Under the pieces are notes generated by a model. It was not told the origin of the DNA and ran no database searches. It was given only the letters and a program-made list of their open reading frames with translations. The translations under genes and the position numbers were made by a program. DNA of 64,000 nucleotides from Funiculus sociatus GB2-C1 (lineage in GTDB: Bacteria > Cyanobacteriota > Cyanobacteriia > Cyanobacteriales > FACHB-T130), in assembly GCF_039962115.1 (NCBI RefSeq), contig NZ_JAMPKJ010000005.1, positions 1 through 64,000 of the forward strand. Reading direction: 5' to 3'. Shown in pieces: positions 1 to 7,923 of this stretch (the stretch's first letter is position 1; the number at the start of each line of letters is the position of its first letter).

Positions 1-124
1 TTGTCATGAATAGATGGCTGTTGTGTGGTAACTCTAGCCTCTCATGTCCCTCTACCCTTTTTCACAAATTCCCCGCGGCTATTGGCTTTCACCTACTTCT
101 GTCAGGCAGTCAGGGAAAAAGTCT

Positions 125-162
125 TACCTAGTCCCTAGTTCCTAGTCCCCAGTCCCCAACCT
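125..162. repeat. degenerate CCCTAGT/CCCCAGT heptamer repeat
   Basis: Five or so tandem heptamers of the CCTAGTC/CCCCAGT type end just at the stop codon of the HEAT-repeat gene. The same family recurs inside coding regions at 28.6 kb and 47.4 kb. It matches the cyanobacterial STRR (short tandemly repeated repetitive) class. The first 124 bases hold no recognisable gene. Confidence 0.6.
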
Positions 163-834
163 TTACTGATTTTCTGCCAAGCGCTTGAGGGAAATAGTGG
201 CAGCAGCAGAAACTTGGGGATGGCTATCTTTTTCTAAGTAATTAAGAGCTGATATACTCTTATCACTCTTCAGGTGTCCCAAGGCTTCTGCTAAACGCTG
301 ACGAACCAGCCAATCTTCTGACTGAGCAAAGCGGAGAATTTTATCTACAGATTCTACTGCTTTGATTTCTCCCAAGGCTGCGATCGCTGCTTGTTGCAAT
401 ACTACTTCTGGGCCATCTAATGCCCGCATTAGCACCTCAAAGGCGCGGGGGTCTTTTAAATTGCCTAAACTAACAGCAGCACTGAACCGCACTAACCAAT
501 CTGTATCTTCGTAGAAAGCTCTTACCAAAGGTTCAAATCCTCTGATATCGGCTAGATAACCTAACGCACCAGCCGCATCAGCCCGGATACCGTAATCCGG
601 ATCTGTTTCTAACAACTTTGCCAAAATTGGAAAGCATTCTTCGGTCGGTTTTACACCTAGTGCAAATACTGCCATTGAACGAATTTGCAGATTTTCGTCA
701 TTTAAAACTTTTTTAATTAAAGGCACTGCCTCGTCTGGTGCAACTTGACGCAACGAAGCAAGAGCAATCATGCGATCGCGTGAATTTGGACTTTCTAACT
801 GTTCGCCAATCTCTTTTAAACTGGGATGACTCAT
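163..834 (-). CDS. HEAT-repeat protein of the phycobilisome lyase/NblB type
   Basis: The 223-residue protein is made almost wholly of HEAT-like (PBS-lyase) units of about 31 residues, with the recurrent pattern WLVRxxAAxxLGxLxxP, for example near residues 113-125 and 175-187. In cyanobacteria such proteins include NblB, needed for phycobilisome breakdown in starvation, and the CpcE/CpcF bilin lyases. The length fits NblB-like proteins. Phycobiliprotein genes are absent nearby, so context does not decide the partner. It has no signal peptide or membrane segment and is probably a soluble scaffold. Family assignment is firm; the specific NblB role is inferred. The ATG at 834 opens the frame. Confidence 0.72.
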   Translation of the reverse strand: MSHPSLKEIGEQLESPNSRDRMIALASLRQVAPDEAVPLIKKVLNDENLQIRSMAVFALGVKPTEECFPILAKLLETDPDYGIRADAAGALGYLADIRGFEPLVRAFYEDTDWLVRFSAAVSLGNLKDPRAFEVLMRALDGPEVVLQQAAIAALGEIKAVESVDKILRFAQSEDWLVRQRLAEALGHLKSDKSISALNYLEKDSHPQVSAAATISLKRLAENQ

Positions 835-923
835 AATATTCTAAGCTTTTTAATAAATCTTAACATATTAAAAAATGGTAAGGGGGTAATAAGGAGTTGG
901 GCAATCACCCCATTACCCGCACT

Positions 924-1520
924 TTACTTAAGGCGAAAGCGTCCCAAATGTTCTTCGCCTTGACGTTTTGGTATGGAATTTGTCACTGGTTCTAAGGAAA
1001 GAATTTCAAAATCTGTCTCAAAGTAGTGGCGAATTTCTGCGGGTGTTACACCAAAAGGAGGGCCACCCGGACGATTATGGGTGAAAAATAAGCCAATCAA
1101 TTCTCCTTTAGGCTTCAACAAAGAGCTTACTAATTGCACGTAGGCTGGACGCTGTTCGGGGGAGATGGCGCAGAAGCAAGTATGCTCAACGGCGTAGTCA
1201 AAAAGTTTTAGAAACTCCGCTGGTAATTCAAAAATATCGCGTTGCAAAAATTGGGCGGTGCTACCAGTGGCATTAGCCAAAGATGTTGCGGATGCGATCG
1301 CACTCGGTGCCAAATCAACCCCGATTGTTTCAAAGCCATAACGAGCAAATAGCAAGGCATCATAACCGCGACCGCAGCCGAGAACAACTGCGCGACCAAC
1401 AGGAAGTTGAGACGAATTTAGGAGACTTTCCAAAGGCGGTGCTGCCTCACCTAAATCCCAAGGAGTTGTTCCTGCTTGGTAGCGATTTTCCCAATCATTA
1501 GGTTCAGTCACTGATTGCAT
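924..1520 (-). CDS. SAM-dependent methyltransferase (TPMT-like)
   Basis: A 198-residue class I methyltransferase. The N-terminal WENRYQAGTTPWDLG and the following VVLGCGRGYDALLFA (SAM-binding motif I, about residues 45-60) resemble the thiopurine methyltransferase/HOL family, whose bacterial and plant members methylate thiols or halides. Motif II-like GVDLAPSAI follows at about residue 67. A Cys-rich stretch (EHTCFCAIS) near residue 113 is typical of this family. The substrate cannot be read from sequence. It lies downstream of the GH38 gene on the same strand with a 27-base gap and may be co-transcribed with it. Confidence 0.78.
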   Translation of the reverse strand: MQSVTEPNDWENRYQAGTTPWDLGEAAPPLESLLNSSQLPVGRAVVLGCGRGYDALLFARYGFETIGVDLAPSAIASATSLANATGSTAQFLQRDIFELPAEFLKLFDYAVEHTCFCAISPEQRPAYVQLVSSLLKPKGELIGLFFTHNRPGGPPFGVTPAEIRHYFETDFEILSLEPVTNSIPKRQGEEHLGRFRLK

Positions 1521-1547
1521 AATTGGTAGGTAATTGTGAATTTTGAA

Positions 1548-4500
1548 TTAATCCTTCTTGTAACTCCTAAGTTTCCCATCCTCAAGGGTAAAACTAGCAA
1601 TTTTCCAAGGCTGGATTCTGATAGATTGCTCGGCGGGAAACACTTCAGCTGCATCAATGGGACGCTCTAATAAATCAATAGGATGCGATATTGATAATCC
1701 CAAATCGCTTTTAAGTTGCATCTGTGCCTCTTCTCCGTGACATTCGTAGCACCGCAAAATCCATTGTTGCGGATTATCTTCTGACTGTTTCAACGCCATC
1801 AAAATCAAATTTTCAGCTTGTAAATCTAAAAATTGACCAACAGCAGGTAAAGACGAATTTTGTTGATTTACTGATGGCAACACTATCGCTTGCAAAGGTA
1901 TATTTAGCTCATAGCCGCGTCGCACTGTATGGGCGGACTGCCAAGTGCCGGAATGAGGATATAGAGCATAAGTAAATTGATGCTTGCCTTGGTCTGCTTC
2001 TGGGTCAGGCCAAGTAGCACTGCGTAATAATGTTAGGCGTAATTCTGAAGGTTGAGCATCGTAACCGTATTTACAATCATTTAGCAAGCTGACACCGTAG
2101 TTATTGTCGCCCAGGTCAGCCCAACGCAATGCGCTGACTTCCCATTTTGCTTTTTCTTGAGGTGTTTGTGGTTGGGTGGGACGGACAATAGTACCGCAGG
2201 GAATTTCGTATGTCGCTGAATCTGTCGTCACGGTAAGCGGGAAAGCAGCTTTTACTAATACGTGACGTTCTTGCCAATCTACAGTAGTGACAATTTTCAG
2301 CACTGGCGATTCAGCTTCCAGCAGGTAATCTTGGCAAAATTCCGATTCACCCAACTGCCTCACGACGCGCAGACGAGTTTGCACTAATCCTCGTTCTACC
2401 CACTGAATAGATTTTAACTCGGTTGGAGGTAAGGCATTTTCGGTATAGTTGGGATCTATGTTCCAAGCATCCCAATATTGTCCGCTATCTTTGAATGCTT
2501 GTAGTTGATTTCCGCCGGATTTATTTATAACTTCTCTATGATTAACTCTGTCGAAAACGCTGCTTAAATCCCCTGTCTCACCGTCCACAATTACCCGCAA
2601 AAACTGATTTTCTAAAACCCAATTTTTTATGCTATTACTATCAGTATCTTGACAGGTGGCATTTTCTCCCGGTATGCTACTGCTAAAATACCCTTCTTGT
2701 TGCTGATTTAGGGAAAAATCGTCTTTTTTACATAGCCAAAAAACGCGATAACCCAAGCCGGGGATACTTTTGGCAAGAAACAGTAGAGTTGATGCCTCAC
2801 CGAGTTGAACAGGCATTTTTTCCCCAACCGATGCACAAATTTGCCACCTTTGTGCAGAATCTGGTAAGTTGAGGGTAACGACCTGAGATCGTTGCCAGTT
2901 AAGGGAATTGAAGACAATAACAGGTAAAGCGTCGGGTTGCGGTGGTGGAGGAAGAGAGATAGAGGAAGCGATCGCACTCAAAGATTTCGCCAATATTTCC
3001 TCACCCACCTGTTCTACTTCCTGCCAAGCTTGGTTTGCCTCCACAAAGACTTGAGGAATCGAAGTTCCCGGCAGAATATCGTGAAATTGGTTGAATAGGA
3101 CTTTTTTCCAGGCGGATTCTAACTCATCTTTGGGATAAGCCGCATTTGTAGTGATAGTTGCGAGAGAGGCGAAGAGTTCGGCTTGGTACAACAAACCTTC
3201 AGTGCGACGTAGAAAGCGCTTTTGGTCAGCGTGCGTAGTGTAGCAGCCGCGATGGAATTCTAGGTAAAGTTCGTCTTCCCAGGTAGGAATTGGGAATGGC
3301 TCCTCTGCTAACTTATCGCTAATTTGCTGTAAATAGTTGAGAGTAGAGGTAAATTCGAGGCGGGGGAAAAAGGGAGACTTTTCCCAACGCTGTTGGACTT
3401 CTAACATATCGCGGGTGGGGCCGCCGCCGTGATCGCCAACACCAGGAAGCCAAAGAGCATCTTGCAGATTAGTTTGTTTTTGCCAATCAAAGGCGTAGGA
3501 TGACATCTTTATCGGGTCGATACCTTCACCGATGGGGGGAGACATCAGACTAAAAATCTCCGACCCATCAGGCGATCGCCACCAAAAAACACTATAGGGA
3601 AATTCTGTAGTGTCGTTCCAGCGCAACTTCTGGGTGACAAAATATTCAATGCCGCCAGATAAAAGAAACTGCGGGAGAGTCGCACAAAAGCCAAAAGTAT
3701 CTGGCAACCAAGCGACCTTACTCACCTGACCAAATTTTTCTTGGACGTAACGCTGACCGTAAAGTAACTGACGAACAATCGACTCCCCACTAATTAAATT
3801 AAGCTCAGGTTCCACCCACATTCCGCCGACAACTTCCCAACGTCCAGCAGCAACCTGTTGTTGAATAGCAGAAAATAAATCAGGGCGATGCTGCTCAATC
3901 CAGCCATAAAGCGCTGGCGTAGAATGGCAAAACGTCAGATTAGGGAACTCCTGCTGTAACCCAAGAACAGATTCAAAAGTGCGTTGGGCAGCAACCCAAG
4001 TTTCACCAACAGGCCATAGCCAAGCTAAATCCAAATGAGCATGACCAACCAAACAGATTACTGCTTCTCTTCCCTCTGCGCTCTCTGTGCCTCTGCGGTT
4101 AATCCCTCTTGTCCAATGCAGCAGATTTTCACGAAGAGTAGAAAGCGATCGCATAAACTTCTGACCATCTGGTAATGCTTCCCAATCAATTTGGGAAACA
4201 GCTGCGGCTAATATTTCAAGTTTTTCCGGTGCCTCTTCTAGATAGCGGTGTAATACAGCTAACTCAGAAGCGACAAAACCCGGTTCCAAAGTAGATTCAT
4301 ACACGCAAAGCGAATTTACCAACGCCCCATCATCATGTCCCGGACTTACCAGCCGCAAGACAACCGTAATTACCTCACCCGGAGTAACAGAGGGGCTGAG
4401 TAGAACCCGTGTAGAACAATCAAATAAATCTCCCTCTTGCACCAACTTACCATTAACAAAGATTTGGGCAGAATCAGCCCACCAAGTCAGCACCAGACGT

Positions 4501-4793
4501 AACGCCAAACCCGTTAAAGGGAAACCAGACAAATCTTGGGGAATTAAGAATTGTTGAGCAAGCCATAAAACTTGTCTTCCCCCACTCCAAGCGATATGTT
4601 CTTTAGCATTAGGTTGGACAACTTGCCAATTATTCCACTCAGCGTCGAGTGCTTCCGAAACTGGGATATCTGCGGTACAGTAACGCCAATGGAGTTTAAC
4701 ATTCGCCTGAGTCAGCGCATACAGCTTTTCAATCGCTTCCGAAATCTGGCGGCTGCAAGGCTGAGATATAAAAGGTGTCTTGGAATCGGTCAT
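1548..4793 (-). CDS. GH38 alpha-mannosidase
   Basis: The 1081-residue protein has the glycoside hydrolase 38 layout: an N-terminal beta domain, a catalytic domain from about residue 245, a middle helical domain, and a long C-terminal beta-sandwich. The zinc-binding HAHLDLAWLWP begins at residue 251, and the nucleophile Asp is in AWLPDTFGF (D365). EFHRGCYTTHADQK follows in the helical domain. GH38 enzymes cleave alpha-mannosides with retention of configuration. No signal peptide is seen, so it is probably cytoplasmic and may act in glycan turnover. Just before the catalytic domain an odd Arg/Glu-rich stretch (NRRGTESAEGRE) is encoded by what looks like an intergenic repeat. Start is the ATG at 4793. 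Confidence 0.9.
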   Translation of the reverse strand: MTDSKTPFISQPCSRQISEAIEKLYALTQANVKLHWRYCTADIPVSEALDAEWNNWQVVQPNAKEHIAWSGGRQVLWLAQQFLIPQDLSGFPLTGLALRLVLTWWADSAQIFVNGKLVQEGDLFDCSTRVLLSPSVTPGEVITVVLRLVSPGHDDGALVNSLCVYESTLEPGFVASELAVLHRYLEEAPEKLEILAAAVSQIDWEALPDGQKFMRSLSTLRENLLHWTRGINRRGTESAEGREAVICLVGHAHLDLAWLWPVGETWVAAQRTFESVLGLQQEFPNLTFCHSTPALYGWIEQHRPDLFSAIQQQVAAGRWEVVGGMWVEPELNLISGESIVRQLLYGQRYVQEKFGQVSKVAWLPDTFGFCATLPQFLLSGGIEYFVTQKLRWNDTTEFPYSVFWWRSPDGSEIFSLMSPPIGEGIDPIKMSSYAFDWQKQTNLQDALWLPGVGDHGGGPTRDMLEVQQRWEKSPFFPRLEFTSTLNYLQQISDKLAEEPFPIPTWEDELYLEFHRGCYTTHADQKRFLRRTEGLLYQAELFASLATITTNAAYPKDELESAWKKVLFNQFHDILPGTSIPQVFVEANQAWQEVEQVGEEILAKSLSAIASSISLPPPPQPDALPVIVFNSLNWQRSQVVTLNLPDSAQRWQICASVGEKMPVQLGEASTLLFLAKSIPGLGYRVFWLCKKDDFSLNQQQEGYFSSSIPGENATCQDTDSNSIKNWVLENQFLRVIVDGETGDLSSVFDRVNHREVINKSGGNQLQAFKDSGQYWDAWNIDPNYTENALPPTELKSIQWVERGLVQTRLRVVRQLGESEFCQDYLLEAESPVLKIVTTVDWQERHVLVKAAFPLTVTTDSATYEIPCGTIVRPTQPQTPQEKAKWEVSALRWADLGDNNYGVSLLNDCKYGYDAQPSELRLTLLRSATWPDPEADQGKHQFTYALYPHSGTWQSAHTVRRGYELNIPLQAIVLPSVNQQNSSLPAVGQFLDLQAENLILMALKQSEDNPQQWILRCYECHGEEAQMQLKSDLGLSISHPIDLLERPIDAAEVFPAEQSIRIQPWKIASFTLEDGKLRSYKKD
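4071..4103. repeat. repeat of the CTCTGCGCTCTCTGTGCCTC type inside the GH38 gene
   Basis: The sequence tccctctgcg ctctctgtgcctctgcggtt is a low-complexity CTCTG-rich element of a kind I recall as frequent in cyanobacterial intergenic DNA. Here it is read in frame as residues near 232-246 of the alpha-mannosidase, directly before the first catalytic strand. Confidence 0.5.
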
Positions 4794-4861
4794 TTTTAGA
4801 TAGAATCAGGGCATCTACTATTTTGAGCTTTTTAGCACTTAGCTTTTTAGCATTTAGCAAA

Positions 4862-6871
4862 ATGTCCCCCTCTTCTACTGGTCGCTATCAAAGCCGATTA
4901 TTTAATTTTCTATCTCAAGCGTCCCTCAAGTTGAAGGATGAAGGCGATCGCGCCTTTCGGAATTTAAAAGTAGCAACGGTTTGGGGAGTGCAAATTCTGC
5001 TTTATCCTGTATATTTGCTAGTTCAAACTTTCCAATTAGCAGGAAAGCAGTTACAGCAAGCAGCGCCAGAAGGATTTCCCCAATTAGACGCTTCTAATAA
5101 GGATAACCAAAAAAACCGTTCTTCCTCCCAAACAACTCCCGCCGCAGATACACCAATTCAGCAAGTGCTACTCGCACTCAGTGGCGGGAAAAGTGAAATT
5201 TCAAATCCAGCGCTAGCAGCTAGTGGGAATGAATTTCTCAATTTCTTGACAGATACTGTTAATCGCGTGTCTGCGGCGTGGTGGGGATTCAAATTATTTA
5301 ATAATAACTCTCTTGCTCGTAGTTCTCAGCCGGAAAATTTAACTCTCCAACCTGCTTTTCTCAAAGAGAAGGGGGGAAAATTATTCTTTACTCCGCTTTT
5401 AGGGGAAGGGTTAGCCGAATCTTCCGAGTCTTGTGCGCTGACAATTCAACTGAGTGAGGATGTATTACCCTACACTAAGACATCCATCAGCACTTCTCCA
5501 CAATCATCGGAGGTATCTCCAGCAGAAATTAAAGTGCAGGGAGTGGCGACACTATTAAATACCCGTTGTTTGGTACTCGTCACAGCCGAAAATCAAATTC
5601 TGGATATTCTTAGCCATCAGCAACAGCAAAAATTACAACAACGCATCAGTTGGGAATTGGCTGATTACTGGCATCAGTTGCGGTTAGTGCAAGCATCAGC
5701 TAGAAGATCCCGAATGCGATTGCAGCCTCCCGTTGACCAAAGAAATATCTTACCACCAGTGCGGGTCTTTTGGGGATTGATGGCTTGGGTGCAAAGAGGG
5801 CCAGTTGCGATCGCGGCTAATGTCTTCCAAGAAATCACTTTTGGCAGCACAGTCACCCAGTCGCCCAGCCGCACAGCTACACAGCCGCAGGAAAGTAATA
5901 TCACCCTTCATCCTACATCTTTCATCTTTCAGCTTGACCGCACAGTTGCTGAAATAGAAGTGCGACAACAAGACTTTTTAGCGAATCTGAAACCCGGTTC
6001 TCTGGAATTAGAGAAAATTTATCAATTTCCCCTACAGCGTCTACAAACTTTATTCGACAAGCCAAAACAGCAACCTACGTCTCCCGATGTTACCGATACC
6101 CAAAGTCTGAAAATTCAAGCGTTAATTCGGGCAGCAATTGACTACTTTTTTGGCAAGGGAGACGGTAAATTTCCCAGTCAAGAAACACCAGTAATTAATT
6201 CAGGTTCTAACAGGGAAATTAATCAGTTAAAAGGTCGCAATTGGACTTCAATGTTTTTACGTCAACCCAGTAGGGAACTTGCAGCAGCCGATGTTGCCGA
6301 CCCGTGGTTAACGATGGACGATTTATTCGGTAAAACTGCACCTACAAAAGAGAAAATAAACAACGCTCAACAGACTTCTCAACTGTCAGGAACGAAGACA
6401 AGAATTGCTCTCCCTGTAGCCGAAAATACAGAGGTTTCTGTTAAAAATTCTATCTGGAATGTTGTTAAGCGTAACCTGTTCCGACAAAATGATTTACCGC
6501 AGTCGGAACCTGCAACAACTGGGGAAATAATTCATCGAAAGGCTTCTAGTGTAACTACTCAGAAAAAAGAGGTTGTACGCAAATCTAAAACCTCAGTTGC
6601 CAGGACTCGGCAACTGCCAGTAACATCTGTGTTAGACGCAACACACGCTGGCGTTAATAGCGCTAATGCAAACGCGATCGCACCCGTCACAGGAAACCGC
6701 TTCGCTACCCATACCCCAGATTGGATAGAAGCAGATGCACAACCTGCTGGATATGTCAAGCACCCCTTAGAATATTTACTGGAATGGCTAGATGCGGCGA
6801 TGCTTTGGCTGGAAAATCTGCTGGTGAAAATTTGGCAATGGGCGAACAGAAAGACAAAAGGAAGAAGGTAA
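4862..6871 (+). CDS. conserved hypothetical protein, cyanobacterial
   Basis: A 669-residue protein with no family I recognise. I chose the ATG at 4862 (MSPSSTGRYQSRLFN); an upstream in-frame start at 4775 would overlap the divergent GH38 gene and add a hydrophobic stretch. Early amphipathic segment AFRNLKVATVWGVQILLYPVYLLVQTFQLAG (residues about 29-58) could be membrane-associated. The middle has a beta-rich part (residues 180-260), and the C-terminus (last 45 residues) has a helical WLDAAMLWLENLLVKIWQWA segment. Residues 330-365 are encoded by repeat-like DNA (CCCAGTCGCCCAG and TTCATCCTACATC). It converges on the TPR gene with a 7-base gap. Confidence 0.6.
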   Translation: MSPSSTGRYQSRLFNFLSQASLKLKDEGDRAFRNLKVATVWGVQILLYPVYLLVQTFQLAGKQLQQAAPEGFPQLDASNKDNQKNRSSSQTTPAADTPIQQVLLALSGGKSEISNPALAASGNEFLNFLTDTVNRVSAAWWGFKLFNNNSLARSSQPENLTLQPAFLKEKGGKLFFTPLLGEGLAESSESCALTIQLSEDVLPYTKTSISTSPQSSEVSPAEIKVQGVATLLNTRCLVLVTAENQILDILSHQQQQKLQQRISWELADYWHQLRLVQASARRSRMRLQPPVDQRNILPPVRVFWGLMAWVQRGPVAIAANVFQEITFGSTVTQSPSRTATQPQESNITLHPTSFIFQLDRTVAEIEVRQQDFLANLKPGSLELEKIYQFPLQRLQTLFDKPKQQPTSPDVTDTQSLKIQALIRAAIDYFFGKGDGKFPSQETPVINSGSNREINQLKGRNWTSMFLRQPSRELAAADVADPWLTMDDLFGKTAPTKEKINNAQQTSQLSGTKTRIALPVAENTEVSVKNSIWNVVKRNLFRQNDLPQSEPATTGEIIHRKASSVTTQKKEVVRKSKTSVARTRQLPVTSVLDATHAGVNSANANAIAPVTGNRFATHTPDWIEADAQPAGYVKHPLEYLLEWLDAAMLWLENLLVKIWQWANRKTKGRR

Positions 6872-6878
6872 CTCTCAA

Positions 6879-7799
6879 CTACCCATTTTCCAGATTCTTT
6901 TCTCGGTGGTTCTCTATCATATGTTCGCAGGCAACTGCCATATTATTTTGGATCGTTGCCGATTTTTCGGGAAAGGCTTCGCGGGTGTAAACTTGTAATG
7001 CGTCTTTGTAGGCAGCGATCGCTATTGTTAAATTTTGGGCTTTGTCGCCCTGAATCCGATCGCGGTAGGCATTGCCGAGATTATTTTGCACCATCGCCCA
7101 ATCTTCCGGAAAGGCATCGCGGGTATAAACTTCCAACGCCGCTTTGTAAGCAGCGATCGCTTTTTCTAAATTAAGAGTGCCATCGCCCTCATTCCTGTTG
7201 CGGTACGCATTGCCGAGATTGTTTTGCGTCGTCGCCCACTCTAGGGGATGATCGCGAGTAAAAATTTTAACAACTATTTCGTAAAGAGCGATCGCAATTT
7301 CCAAGTTGCTTTCTCTATCCCCTAAGGGGAACTGCGCCATCATGTTACTCAAAGTACCTAGGGTGGCAGCAAATAATGGTGCTTCTTTTGACTTTAGTTG
7401 CAGCAAAGTTGCCATTGCCCACTGCTGCAAGATTTGGGCAAATTTCCGATCCAATTTTTCCAGATTGCCTTGTAGCAGTGGATACACTACATACGGGTCG
7501 CCATTGCTATCCGAGGTTGCCTGCAAAAGTCGGGTTAAGAAATTCAGATACGCTTGGGAAGCTACTGGTGAAAAGTTGACCATTTCACCGACTAACGGGG
7601 CTGCAACATTTTGCAACCACTCGGCGGCTTCTGTATCGCCCCGTTCTAAAAGCATTGCGGCTACTCCTGCCATCGTCTTGATTAACCCAGCATCGATTAG
7701 CCCTGAATTAATCTGCAAAACCTCTCTTTCTTTGCCGCGATCGCAATTGAGTAGCGCTTGAATAATCTTGAGATAAGCTTCGAGGTGCTTTTCGTTCAT
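6879..7799 (-). CDS. tetratricopeptide-repeat protein, CHAT-less
   Basis: A 306-residue protein with an N-terminal helical region (LEAYLKIIQALLNCD, GLIDAGLIKTMAGVAAMLLERG) like that in front of TPR-CHAT proteins of cyanobacteria. Three TPR units follow, with the pattern WAxxQNNLGNAYRxR and AIAAYKxALxVYTRxAFPE, at about residues 195-290. It ends right after the third NN(L/M) helix, so there is no C-terminal effector domain. I chose the ATG at 7799; an in-frame TTG two codons upstream (7805) lies inside a hairpin. Likely a protein-interaction module of unknown partner. Confidence 0.7.
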   Translation of the reverse strand: MNEKHLEAYLKIIQALLNCDRGKEREVLQINSGLIDAGLIKTMAGVAAMLLERGDTEAAEWLQNVAAPLVGEMVNFSPVASQAYLNFLTRLLQATSDSNGDPYVVYPLLQGNLEKLDRKFAQILQQWAMATLLQLKSKEAPLFAATLGTLSNMMAQFPLGDRESNLEIAIALYEIVVKIFTRDHPLEWATTQNNLGNAYRNRNEGDGTLNLEKAIAAYKAALEVYTRDAFPEDWAMVQNNLGNAYRDRIQGDKAQNLTIAIAAYKDALQVYTREAFPEKSATIQNNMAVACEHMIENHREKNLENG

Positions 7800-7835
7800 G
7801 AACAATAAATCTACCTGTTGATAGATTTATTGTTC
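7800..7835 (-). promoter_or_regulatory. hairpin abutting the TPR gene start codon
   Basis: Arms of 14 bases (GAACAATAAATCTA and TAGATTTATTGTTC) pair around an 8-base loop, and the 3' arm ends at the base before the ATG of the TPR gene. The loop on the mRNA side carries CAACAGG, the only Shine-Dalgarno-like bases near the start. It could modulate translation, or it may simply be a dispersed palindrome. Confidence 0.45.
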
Positions 7836-7923
7836 CCTAAATTTCTCAGAAATGTACCTACAAATTTATAGTTTGTTAAAAGGTACGATTAAAAAAAATT
7901 CCAAATCTCACAAAAGATACGTT

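Noticed and set aside
520-545. GGTTCAAATCC resembling a tRNA T-loop
   Set aside because: It lies inside the HEAT-repeat gene and no acceptor or anticodon stem can be formed around it. No tRNA was found in the window.
1208-1399. minus-strand 63-codon frame inside the methyltransferase gene
   Set aside because: It lies wholly within the methyltransferase gene in another frame and has no ribosome site or family signal.
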